DNA of 64,000 nt from Lachnospiraceae bacterium. GTDB taxonomy: Bacteria; Bacillota; Clostridia; Lachnospirales; Lachnospiraceae. The stretch is taken from the NCBI GenBank assembly GCA_015057665.1, contig SVDY01000001.1:248001-312000 (forward strand). The letters are read 5' to 3'. A program made the translations under genes and the position numbers. Within the stretch, counting starts at the first letter, position 1. Every line of letters starts with the position of its first letter. Under the pieces are notes generated by a model. It made no database searches. It had not been told where the DNA came from and saw only the letters and a list, made by a program, of their open reading frames with translations. Of the stretch, positions 36,647 to 45,145 are shown piece after piece.

Positions 36647-37783
36647 TTATTTTATATGAATTAATCGGAACACCTGCTCCACCGTAGAGACCATATTATA
36701 TCTTGCATTATCCGGATTCATTGCCTCCTGAATGGTCTGCACCCCACGAAGAATCGGGAAGAAGGCGTCAATTCCATGCCCATTACAATCTACCGCATCC
36801 TTTGTCACAGAACCTGCAAATGCAATGACCTTTTTATGGTACTCTTTTGCCACCTTTGCCACACCGATGGGAGCTTTGCCATAGACCGTCTGTCCGTCAA
36901 GTCTGCCCTCTCCTGTTACAACTATATCTGCATCTTTCACGTAATCAGCAAGTTTTGTCTCTTCCAGAACAATCTTAATACCGGATTCCAGTACTGCATT
37001 AGTATAAGAAAGGAAAGCAAATCCAAGTCCTCCAGCCGCTCCCGTTCCCGGGTACTCTGCGTCTGCCTTCTCATACTTTTCCATGGTTAACTTGGCGTAA
37101 TCGGAAAGCCATCCATCCATACTCGTAATCATAGCCAGTGACGCACCTTTTTGAGGCCCATATACAGCGCTGCATCCTGTCTCCCCGCAGAGAGGATTGG
37201 TCACGTCGCAGGCAATACGGAAGGTACATTCTTTTAATTCCGGAATCACATTGTCATCTGTAATCTTCACAATATCCTTCACACCGGATGCTCCAAAGGC
37301 AACCTGTTCTCCATTCTCATTAAGCATTCCGAATCCCAATGCCTGCAGCATGCCCACTCCGCCGTCGTTTGTGGCGCTTCCGCCGATTCCGACAATAAAA
37401 TGGCGGCATCCCTTTGCAATGGCATCTCTGATGGTCTCGCCCACGCCGTAGGTTGTGGTATAGAGGGGATTTCTCTTCTTGGCAGGAATTAAGGTAATAC
37501 CGGCTGCCCCGGACATCTCCACAATAGCTGTCTTACTCTCTTCTAAAATGCCATAGGTACAATCCACTTTATCTCCAAGGGGTCCGGTTACTTCCACCGT
37601 CTCAAGACGGCCTCCCATACCGATGGCCAGCGCCTCTACCGTACCTTCCCCTCCGTCAGCTAATGGACGGACAATCACCTGCGCCTCTGGAATTGCTTTA
37701 TGAATTCCTTCTTTAATTGCTTCTCCGGCTTCCAAGGAGGATAAACTTCCCTTTAATGAATCTATAGCGATAACGACTTTCAT
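36647..37783 (-). CDS. glxK: glycerate kinase (GlxK/GarK family)
   Basis: A 378-residue kinase phosphorylating glycerate with ATP. Starts MKVVIAIDSLKGSLSSLEAG; family motifs RPLADGGEGTVEAL, GVGETIRDA and GIGGSATNDGGVGMLQALG. Start at 37783 has AAGGAG upstream; the frame is open further upstream but the extension is not conserved. Third gene of the operon with the GH2 enzyme and sugar symporter, hinting that the sugar taken up yields glycerate or that the kinase serves uronate-type breakdown (inference). Its ribosome binding site lies in an inverted repeat. Confidence 0.93.
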   Translation of the reverse strand: MKVVIAIDSLKGSLSSLEAGEAIKEGIHKAIPEAQVIVRPLADGGEGTVEALAIGMGGRLETVEVTGPLGDKVDCTYGILEESKTAIVEMSGAAGITLIPAKKRNPLYTTTYGVGETIRDAIAKGCRHFIVGIGGSATNDGGVGMLQALGFGMLNENGEQVAFGASGVKDIVKITDDNVIPELKECTFRIACDVTNPLCGETGCSAVYGPQKGASLAMITSMDGWLSDYAKLTMEKYEKADAEYPGTGAAGGLGFAFLSYTNAVLESGIKIVLEETKLADYVKDADIVVTGEGRLDGQTVYGKAPIGVAKVAKEYHKKVIAFAGSVTKDAVDCNGHGIDAFFPILRGVQTIQEAMNPDNARYNMVSTVEQVFRLIHIK

Positions 37784-37787
37784 AAAA

Positions 37788-37863
37788 AACTCCTTATAAA
37801 TGAATTCTGTTCCATGCATACTTTTCTTTCCGTATACTATGATTTTTCCATTTATAAGGAGTT
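37788..37863 (-). promoter_or_regulatory. 14-bp inverted repeat covering the glxK ribosome binding site
   Basis: AACTCCTTATAAAT (37788-37801, + strand) and ATTTATAAGGAGTT (37850-37863) are exact complements 48 bp apart. In the mRNA the glxK AAGGAG falls in the 3' arm and is paired with CTCCTT of the 5' arm located just after the GH2 stop, followed by TTTTTT. It could block translation or act as a partial terminator. Confidence 0.65.
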
Positions 37864-37871
37864 TCGTCAAG

Positions 37872-40271
37872 TTATTTATTCACTTTTTTAATCTTATTTA
37901 ACTGCCCATTCATCTTAAGAAGTTCTTCTTTTGTGAAGTATACATTTCTCATTCCAAGCATACTTGTAAATCTCAGCACGCTAAGACCACTGATCAGATT
38001 CATGGTATCACCGTTCATACCCGCTGCGGCGTTTTTCTTCTTCGCCTTTTTCTTTGTACCTTCTCCCTGCTTTTTGGAAATATCTTTGCCCTGACTGTCT
38101 TTTGTACCATTTCCTACACTCATCTTCTTGGCAAGAGTAAGGAAGAGACCTAAGAACCAGATTTTTCCGCGGAGTGTTTTCATAACGTCACCGATGTTAT
38201 CATTTAAGGAGCATCTTCCTTCCATCTCTGTGATATCGAACCAGTTAAGAACTGCACCTTTCTCGCGGAGGATGTAGTCTTCATTCATCTGATCCACTTT
38301 GTGGATTCTGCTCTCATCACGGCATTCTCCTGCCGCAGCAACAAGGATGGATTCTCCTGCATTTGGCACCTCAAAATAGAAGAAATGATCGTTCGCTGTC
38401 TTCTTTCCAAAGCTTTCTCCATTTAAGAAAAGTTCTACTTCCGGCTGATTTGAGTATACGGTCACCTTTGTCACATCTTCCACACGGTCAATATAGCGTT
38501 TTCCACACAGATGAACGAAAGGTTCATCAGAAAGCCATGCTTTATAAGCATAGAAAGCATCTTTTTTATACTTTCTGTCGATGGTCATAAGACCCTTATG
38601 GTTCTGTCCGTTCTCACCGCCTTCCGCTCTCGCATCGGCACCGAAATCAAACATATTCCATACATGAGTAGCCCAGATGTATTTGCGGGTAAAGAGCTGT
38701 TTGATCAGTTCCTCATGATAATATGCCTGATACTCTTCTGTATAGTCACCCTGTCTTGGGTTGGAAGTATGCCAGTTCAAAGCTTCACAGCCATATTCAC
38801 TTACACCGATTGGTGTATTTGGATATTTGGCATGGAATTTGTCAAACCATGGACCATTGTCCGCCACGTTGCCGCCGTACCATCCAAAATAATGATTATA
38901 GGAAACTACGTCCGGGATGTGCACATATTCTTCATCGATACCACACATTGTAATGCAGGCGATTACTGTCTGACGTGTTGCGTCCATCTTATGCACAAGG
39001 TCATTTAATACTTTATGATTGTGAATCATATCCGGATCTTTTGCCCCATCCATGGTAATCTCATTGGAAAGCCCCCACACAACGATAGAAGGGTGATTGT
39101 AATTTTGAACAATGAGTTCTTTCATCTGAGAGATGGTGTTTTCATTGGCTTCCGGCATATGTCTGGAGATATAAGGAATTTCTGCCCATACCACCATACC
39201 TCTCTCATCACAGAGATCATAGAAGAACTGATCATGCTGATAGTGGGCAAGACGGATGGTATTGGCACCCATCTCACAGATATAATCCATATCTTCCACA
39301 TGATGTTCCGCTAACAGGGCGTTCCCAACTTCCCAGCGATCCTGATGACGAGATACGCCGCGAAGAGGGTATTCTTCTCCGTTTAAGATAAATCCGTTCT
39401 CCGGATGAATCTCAAATGTTCTACATCCGAAAGGAGCAGACACCTGATCAACAACTGTTTCATTTTCTAAAAGTACTGCGACAATAGAATAAAGATATGG
39501 ATCTTTCACACCGTGCCACAGATGGACATTTTCTAAGGTAAATACAGCTTTTACAGACGCTGTTTCTAACTTTTCAGAAAGACCATATACGGTATCTGCC
39601 TGTAGAGATGCCTCAACTGCAGTCACTGTTTCTGCTATCGGATTTTTTTCCTGATCAAAAAGGGTATATTTTACCTTCTGTCCGGCTTTTCCGCCGGTTA
39701 CAAACGTTTCAACTTCTACACTGGCTCTGTTTCCTGTAGAACTAAGTGTCACTACCGGTGTTACTTTCACACCTGGTGTTCCGTAAAAGTCTAAATCAAA
39801 ATGACTCTCTTTCACACCGATCAGATTGACATCACGGTAAAGACCTCCGTAGAAAGTAAAGTCTGCTGTCTGAGGATAAACCGTTTCATTGGCTGTGTTG
39901 TCCACAAAGACAGCGATTTCATTTTCTTCTTTCAACAAAGAAGTCACATCAACACGCCATGTAGAGTAACCTCCATCGTGGCTTGCACACTTCATTCCGT
40001 TAACCTCTACCCAGGCAGAAGAATTTGCACCTGTGATTTCAAGATAAATTTTATCTCCGGCCGGCATTTCATTTTTTGCCATCTTTTTCAGATAGAGACA
40101 GGTACCGCGGAAATAATCATTGCCGCCATCCTGGCCGTCAATGCCGTTCCAGGTATGAGGAACATTTACAGTCTCAGCAATATTCTCTATCTGATTGTCT
40201 GCTTCAGAAGGAACGGCTGCCGTGTTTTTATAAAACAGCCAGTCCTTATTGATATTTTTTATATTTCTCAT
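37872..40271 (-). CDS. glycoside hydrolase family 2 (beta-galactosidase / beta-glucuronidase type)
   Basis: A 799-residue cytoplasmic enzyme (no signal peptide). Sugar-binding N-domain (about 1-180), Ig-like domain (190-290), TIM barrel (295-600) with GVSRHQDRWEVGNALL, acid/base Glu404 in GLSNEIT and nucleophile Glu492 in GVSEYGCEAL, then another Ig-like domain (about 610-680). Unusual C-terminal part: a lysine-rich linker (GTKKKAKKKNAAAG) and a helical tail NLISGLSVLRFTSMLGMRNV. Four bp after the symporter gene, so the pair imports and cleaves a beta-glycoside. Galactoside or glucuronide specificity is open. Confidence 0.9.
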   Translation of the reverse strand: MRNIKNINKDWLFYKNTAAVPSEADNQIENIAETVNVPHTWNGIDGQDGGNDYFRGTCLYLKKMAKNEMPAGDKIYLEITGANSSAWVEVNGMKCASHDGGYSTWRVDVTSLLKEENEIAVFVDNTANETVYPQTADFTFYGGLYRDVNLIGVKESHFDLDFYGTPGVKVTPVVTLSSTGNRASVEVETFVTGGKAGQKVKYTLFDQEKNPIAETVTAVEASLQADTVYGLSEKLETASVKAVFTLENVHLWHGVKDPYLYSIVAVLLENETVVDQVSAPFGCRTFEIHPENGFILNGEEYPLRGVSRHQDRWEVGNALLAEHHVEDMDYICEMGANTIRLAHYQHDQFFYDLCDERGMVVWAEIPYISRHMPEANENTISQMKELIVQNYNHPSIVVWGLSNEITMDGAKDPDMIHNHKVLNDLVHKMDATRQTVIACITMCGIDEEYVHIPDVVSYNHYFGWYGGNVADNGPWFDKFHAKYPNTPIGVSEYGCEALNWHTSNPRQGDYTEEYQAYYHEELIKQLFTRKYIWATHVWNMFDFGADARAEGGENGQNHKGLMTIDRKYKKDAFYAYKAWLSDEPFVHLCGKRYIDRVEDVTKVTVYSNQPEVELFLNGESFGKKTANDHFFYFEVPNAGESILVAAAGECRDESRIHKVDQMNEDYILREKGAVLNWFDITEMEGRCSLNDNIGDVMKTLRGKIWFLGLFLTLAKKMSVGNGTKDSQGKDISKKQGEGTKKKAKKKNAAAGMNGDTMNLISGLSVLRFTSMLGMRNVYFTKEELLKMNGQLNKIKKVNK

Positions 40272-40274
40272 AAA

Positions 40275-41666
40275 TTATTCGCCTTTTCTTACTTTTAAGA
40301 TTGCTGCATTTTCCAGTACTTTCTTTTTGCCAAGCGGATATACAAATAATAATGTAAGACCGACGATTAAGTAAAGAACAGTTGGCACTGCTGTCGCAAT
40401 ATTGTAGATGCCGTTCATAACTTCTGTTGTCTGGCCGACAGTAGAACCTTCCACATATCCGATTAAGGCAAGGGACCATCCGCCGAGAGCACTGGCAATT
40501 GCCTGTCCAAGCTTACGTGCAAAGGAACATACGGCGTAGATGGTGCCATCTTCACGGACATGTGTCTTTACTTCCTGCTCGTCAATAACATCACTTACAA
40601 AAGCCCAGATAATCAGGTTGAAAAGACCAAATCCTAAAAGTCCAATAATACTCACTGCAACATAAAGCCACATATTGGATGTTCTTGCCACAAAGAGAAA
40701 TCCAAATGCTGATGCACCTGTAATAGAAGCAAAAATACCGATTTCTTTTTTACCGAACTTACGTGTTAAAGGAACTGCAAGGGGTGCCAGAATCAAAGCA
40801 GGAGCAATACCAACAGCATTCATAATTGTAAGCCCCATTGTATTTGCAAAGTAGTCTTTGAAAATGTAGTTGTTGATTGTCTGATTAAGCATCTGAGCCC
40901 CAAGGAAACAGATATATACGATGGCAAGACCAATCAAGGCGCGATTTCCCATCATTGCTTTTACTGTATCTTTAAAAGAAACCGCCTCAGAACCTGCCGT
41001 AGGTTTCACACGTTCTGTACACATGAAATAACAGATAATGTAGCAAACAGCTGCAAGAATAGATAATACTAATGCGATAACAGGAAACATCTGAGCATTG
41101 GCGATCTTTGTGCCATCTTCTAAAGTAGTATAGAGAAACATTGGCATGACAACGCCTACAAACACCTGTGGAATTAAAGAGCCAACCCCGCGGAATGTGG
41201 AAAGGGAGGCACGGTCATCTGCTTCCGTACTCATAAGAGAAGCCATGGAACCGTATGGAATATTAATTGCTGTATAACAGATACTTCCCCATAATAAGTA
41301 TGTTACAAACATGTAAATTACTCTCACTGTCATAGAAGAATTTACTGTAAATGTCTGATACATAAGGAAGGAAGCAAGGGCAACCGGTCCGCATGCACGA
41401 AGAAGCCATGGTCTGAACTTACCATTCTTTGTTGCCTTTGTCTTATCTGCGATACGTCCCATAGCAGTGTCTGTAAATGCATCCACGATACGAGAAAGCA
41501 AGAACATGGTACCAACAAGACCTGCATTGATACCCAATACGTCTGTATAGAATACAGTGAGGAACAGACTTGCGAAAATAAAGGTAAAGTCATTTGCCAC
41601 GTTACCGATCATATAGCCCACTTTATCTCTCCATCCAAATGGACGGACTGTTTTTTGATGATTCAT
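40275..41666 (-). CDS. GPH-family sugar:cation symporter (MelB/UidB/YicJ-like)
   Basis: A 463-residue twelve-span transporter: FGWRDKVGYMIGNVANDFTF at the N-terminus, then DAFTDTAMGRIADKT and GRFRPW-like loop GKFRPWLLRACG, both typical of the glycoside-pentoside-hexuronide group. Start at 41666 supported by AAAGGAGAG. It heads the operon with the GH2 gene and glycerate kinase and is divergent from an araC gene. Confidence 0.9.
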   Translation of the reverse strand: MNHQKTVRPFGWRDKVGYMIGNVANDFTFIFASLFLTVFYTDVLGINAGLVGTMFLLSRIVDAFTDTAMGRIADKTKATKNGKFRPWLLRACGPVALASFLMYQTFTVNSSMTVRVIYMFVTYLLWGSICYTAINIPYGSMASLMSTEADDRASLSTFRGVGSLIPQVFVGVVMPMFLYTTLEDGTKIANAQMFPVIALVLSILAAVCYIICYFMCTERVKPTAGSEAVSFKDTVKAMMGNRALIGLAIVYICFLGAQMLNQTINNYIFKDYFANTMGLTIMNAVGIAPALILAPLAVPLTRKFGKKEIGIFASITGASAFGFLFVARTSNMWLYVAVSIIGLLGFGLFNLIIWAFVSDVIDEQEVKTHVREDGTIYAVCSFARKLGQAIASALGGWSLALIGYVEGSTVGQTTEVMNGIYNIATAVPTVLYLIVGLTLLFVYPLGKKKVLENAAILKVRKGE

Positions 41667-41840
41667 CTTTTTCTCTCCTTTTCTTTCTGTAAAAATAGCC
41701 ATACTACGCCTGAACGTAATTTTCTATTCCTAATCATAAAGAAACAAAGAAAAAATCGTGAGTATAATATTTATTGTATTTGTAATATTTTTGGATATTC
41801 TTGATTTTTCGCAAATTTTATACAATAATAAGAGAAAAGG

Positions 41841-41885
41841 TACCATATAACGCTGTACCATATAATGCTATACCATATAACAGAA
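41841..41885. repeat. three tandem 15-bp units in the araC-symporter intergenic region
   Basis: TACCATATAA recurs at 41841, 41856 and 41871 (period 15), with a weaker ACCATCTAACAG copy near 41891. Located 73-117 bp before the AraC start. Probable array of regulator binding sites. Confidence 0.7.
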
Positions 41886-41957
41886 CACACACCATCTAAC
41901 AGAGCATGATATATTTTTTATTATTCATTTAACACCGCTGCCAAAAGGAGTTCTTTT

Positions 41958-43232
41958 ATGAATGAAACCCTGTCCTTCTTTTTACATATATTGGAAAATA
42001 TGCGCATTCCGGCTGCCATCATGAAACCGCCTTATGGGAATGCCCATCTTTTTGATTTTGGTGCCCACAAAATTGCACTTCCAACATTAGATTATACGAA
42101 ATACGCTTCCCGCTTTTTTGCTACCTGTCTGCCCCGGACCATATACCGGGCAGTGGACGATTTATCTTTTTCCTATTTCATTCTCATGCTTTCCGGCACA
42201 GAACCTGAAACGTCCCCTGAGACAATGGATGAAGGCATCTTACCCAGTTCCCCGTCTTTTCTGGTAATCGGCCCTTACAGCCTTGAACCCTTCCATGAAA
42301 CAGACATTTTAAATACTGCAGCCAAATACAGCATTCCGCCGGAATCTTATCCAGCTTTCCTTACCTGTTATGAAAAAATTCCTGTTATCCGGGATAGTTC
42401 CACTCTGCTTACCCTTGTTAATTCTTTTGCCTCCACGATCTGGGGTTCCATGGAAGCTTTCACCTTAAAAGACCTGACCACATTACCAGAAAAATCCGAT
42501 TATACAGATTTCAATACTGATTTTTCTTCCACAGGAGCAGAAGATCTCCTCCTTTCCATGAAAAACATAGAATCACGCTATGCTGCGGAAACTGAACTGC
42601 TCCGTATGGTATCTCAAGGACAGATCCACAAAGTCGATATGTATCTGAATCTAATCGATTTTGCAGGAACGGAACAGCGGCACGTTGATAAGGTACGCAA
42701 TGCCAAAAATTATGCCATCATTTTAAACACTTTACTCAGGAAGACTGCGGAGCAAAATGCCGTGCATCCCATTCACATAGATAAGCTCTCCTCTTCCCTG
42801 GCAAAAAAAATCGAACTTCAGGCTTCCGAAGTTCAGGTCAGTCAACTATTAAAGGAAATGGTCCGCAAATACACTCTCCTCATAAAAAACCGGTCTCTCA
42901 AGGGATATTCCCCTTTAATCCGAACTGTCATGACTCATATTGATAATGACCTGGCTGCCGACTTAAGTCTTGGTGCCCTTGCTTCTGTAGTTGGATACAA
43001 CGCAAGTTATTTGTCTTCCCTTTTTAAAAAAGAAACAGGATACACACTGACTGAGTATGTATCCCGTAAAAGAATGGAACAGGCCGTATTTCTGCTCAAT
43101 GCAACCCAAATGCAGGTGCAGACCATTGCCTCTTACTGCGGTGTTCCGGATGTATGTTATTTTACAAAAATATTTAAAAAGATCATTGGAAAGACGCCGA
43201 CAGAATACCGAAACGAAATTCTAAACAAATAA
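41958..43232 (+). CDS. AraC-family transcriptional regulator
   Basis: A 424-residue regulator. The last ~100 residues form two helix-turn-helix motifs (LGALASVVGYNASYLSSLFK, then IASYCGVPDVCYFTKIFKK and GKTPTEYRNE). The N-terminal ~300 residues are a sensor region without a family I recognise. Ribosome binding site AAGGAG. Divergent from the symporter-GH2-glxK operon, so it probably senses the glycoside and activates that operon. Confidence 0.9.
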   Translation: MNETLSFFLHILENMRIPAAIMKPPYGNAHLFDFGAHKIALPTLDYTKYASRFFATCLPRTIYRAVDDLSFSYFILMLSGTEPETSPETMDEGILPSSPSFLVIGPYSLEPFHETDILNTAAKYSIPPESYPAFLTCYEKIPVIRDSSTLLTLVNSFASTIWGSMEAFTLKDLTTLPEKSDYTDFNTDFSSTGAEDLLLSMKNIESRYAAETELLRMVSQGQIHKVDMYLNLIDFAGTEQRHVDKVRNAKNYAIILNTLLRKTAEQNAVHPIHIDKLSSSLAKKIELQASEVQVSQLLKEMVRKYTLLIKNRSLKGYSPLIRTVMTHIDNDLAADLSLGALASVVGYNASYLSSLFKKETGYTLTEYVSRKRMEQAVFLLNATQMQVQTIASYCGVPDVCYFTKIFKKIIGKTPTEYRNEILNK

Positions 43233-43239
43233 ACAAGGA

Positions 43240-43454
43240 TCAAAGTGTGCGATGCACACTCTCGCGGCTGTCCGTTTCTTCATGCAGAGCACACTTTGCC
43301 GCGCGAGCAGTTTGCGTAAGCAAAACTTTCCACTCTGCGAGCTGCGATCCTGCACGGTAGTGCTTTTTTGTTGCGGAGGAAATTCGGATCAATTTCCTCC
43401 GCAACAAAAAATAAGACCTGCCTCTGACTTTTCAGCTGGCAGGTCTTATTTTTC
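43240..43454. terminator. GC-rich structured tract and terminators after araC
   Basis: The 498-bp gap 43233-43730 begins with a GC-rich segment rich in inverted repeats (AAAGTGTGC...GCACACTTTG) ending in GCAC-GTGC plus TTTTTT near 43367. A 15-bp stem follows (TTGCGGAGGAAATT..., 43373-43407), then a clear + strand terminator AATAAGACCTGCC...GGCAGGTCTTATTTTT (43411-43454). A further TTTCTAACAT/ATGTTAGAAA stem lies at 43489-43514. Nothing else recognised up to the LysR gene. Confidence 0.7.
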
Positions 43455-43730
43455 AATCATAACTTGGAGAGCGAATATAGCAACCGTTTTCTAACATTTG
43501 GCGGATGTTAGAAACTTTTCTTCGCCAAATTCAGTATATGTCCTTTTAAAAAAATATGCAAATAAGTTTTTACAAGGTTTCCATAAGAATTTACTTATGA
43601 TATACTAATAACAGTTCTAACACATACTTGATTTTATTGACACCATGACATAAAATTATCACACTTAAAAAGTAAATGCTTATATTTTAGTCCATTGCCC
43701 ATTCATACCGCCAGAAAAAGGAGTCCTGTT

Positions 43731-44630
43731 ATGACCATTAATCAGTTAAAATACTTCGTTACAGCCGCCAATTGTCTGAATTTTACAGAAGCAGGTAAGA
43801 TTCATTACATTTCCCAGACTGCCATTACACAGCATATTCAATCTCTGGAAGAACAGCTCGGTGTTAAACTCTTCACAAGGGAAAAACGCAAAGTTTTTCT
43901 CACGCCTGCGGGAAAAGTTTTTTTAGAAGAAGCCCGTGCTATCCTGGAACGAACCAGAATCGCTGTGGAAAAAACAGAAAAAGCCGCAAGCGGCGACTCC
44001 GGTATGCTTAATATCGGCTATGTGAAAGGATTTGAAAACTCCGGCCTTGGAGCCTGTCTGAAAAAATTCCACGATACTTACCCAAACATCGAATTCTACC
44101 TTTATCGAAGCGCCCATCTTGACCTGCTCATGCAGCTGGACAAGGACGAGATTGATATTGCATTCAGTATCATTTTTCCCGGCGCAGAAATTCCGGGATA
44201 TGTAACCAAACGAATCGATATACAGCGTCTCTATGCTGTACTGTATCCTTCCCATCCTTTCGCAAACCAGAAATCCATAAAGCGGTCTGACCTGTCCAAT
44301 GAACACTTTGTCCTGACACAGTTTTATGACAACAAGATGGCCGAAAGTTATCACACGCCGAAGCTATTCGTAGAATCCGGTTATCTGCCAAATACCATTG
44401 CCACCTCCAGTGATCCGGAAACCCTTCAGCTTCTTGTATCCACGGGCATCGGCATATCCATCATGCCGGAACATGCTGTCAAATATGTACGCCAATCGGA
44501 TGCTCTTGTCTTTCTTCCTATGGAAGGAGAAGGAGAATATCTGGATGTAGTCGCTTTCTGGAAAGAAGGAAATGATAATCCGGCTTTAAAGAAATTAATT
44601 GAACTTCTGGAAACAAATACATTGAAATAA
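43731..44630 (+). CDS. LysR-family transcriptional regulator
   Basis: A 299-residue regulator: N-terminal winged helix (MTINQLKYFVTAANCLNFTE, ISQTAITQHIQSLEEQLGVKLF, TPAGKVFLEEA) and a periplasmic-binding-like effector domain (about 90-295). Start at 43731 supported by AAAAAGGAG; an upstream in-frame ATG has no such site. Its target is not obvious: it stands alone, with rubredoxin next on the same strand behind its own promoter. Confidence 0.93.
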   Translation: MTINQLKYFVTAANCLNFTEAGKIHYISQTAITQHIQSLEEQLGVKLFTREKRKVFLTPAGKVFLEEARAILERTRIAVEKTEKAASGDSGMLNIGYVKGFENSGLGACLKKFHDTYPNIEFYLYRSAHLDLLMQLDKDEIDIAFSIIFPGAEIPGYVTKRIDIQRLYAVLYPSHPFANQKSIKRSDLSNEHFVLTQFYDNKMAESYHTPKLFVESGYLPNTIATSSDPETLQLLVSTGIGISIMPEHAVKYVRQSDALVFLPMEGEGEYLDVVAFWKEGNDNPALKKLIELLETNTLK

Positions 44631-44668
44631 TTTCCACAAAATAATATTGATAACTTTTACCATTTTTG

Positions 44669-44697
44669 TAGACAAACCAGATTTTGTGTGTTATAAT
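44669..44697 (+). promoter_or_regulatory. predicted promoter of the rubredoxin gene
   Basis: -35 TAGACA (44669-44674), 17-bp spacer, -10 TATAAT (44692-44697), 74 bp before the start codon. Confidence 0.75.
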
Positions 44698-44770
44698 CAA
44701 CTCATCAAAAGAAAACAAACTCTTTCGATAATAAAGATAAAAAATAAATTTAAAATTGGAGGTATCTATT

Positions 44771-44929
44771 ATGAAGAAACATGTATGTGACGTTTGTGGC
44801 TGGGAATATGATGAAGCTTTAGGAGCACCGGATCTTGGAATCGCACCTGGAACAAAGTTTGAAGACCTTCCGGATGATTTCGAATGTCCGCTCTGCATGG
44901 TTGGAAAAGACCAGTTCAGCGAGGCATAA
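44771..44929 (+). CDS. rubredoxin
   Basis: A 52-residue one-iron electron carrier. Iron ligands are in [10 protein letters not shown] and [12 protein letters not shown], with [11 protein letters not shown] between; all four Cys are present and length is standard. Preceded by GGAGG. In strict anaerobes rubredoxin feeds electrons to oxygen- and peroxide-reducing enzymes; no partner gene is adjacent. Confidence 0.97.
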   Translation: MKKHVCDVCGWEYDEALGAPDLGIAPGTKFEDLPDDFECPLCMVGKDQFSEA

Positions 44930-44994
44930 TCCTACAGAATCAATGTAATAAAGTTTAGTTTTCATTTTTCTCCCTTCTTAGTATGATAAACAAC

Positions 44995-45037
44995 AAAAAG
45001 CAACAGTGGCCTGTAACCTGGTTCACTGTTGCTTTTT
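44995..45037 (+). terminator. terminator of rubredoxin
   Basis: AAAAAGCAACAGTG pairs with CACTGTTGCTTTTT, loop 14 nt. Confidence 0.88.
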
Positions 45038-45087
45038 ACATTTTAAAAAGTATCTTCCGCTGCTTTGACGGAATCTGTCAAAATTCA

Positions 45088-45116
45088 TTGTTCTTTTTCC
45101 TTTTTCGGCTTATAAT
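45088..45116 (+). promoter_or_regulatory. predicted promoter of the polysaccharide deacetylase gene
   Basis: -35 TTGTTC (45088-45093), 17-bp spacer, -10 TATAAT (45111-45116), 29 bp before the start codon. Confidence 0.7.
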
Positions 45117-45145
45117 AAATATGAATTTACGAGAGGAGATTACAT

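Noticed and set aside
43252..43494. 80-codon + strand frame after araC
   Set aside because: Crosses several hairpins including the araC terminator; no family resemblance or ribosome binding site.
44518..44898. 126-codon minus-strand frame
   Set aside because: Overlaps the LysR end, a good promoter and the clear rubredoxin gene on the + strand.
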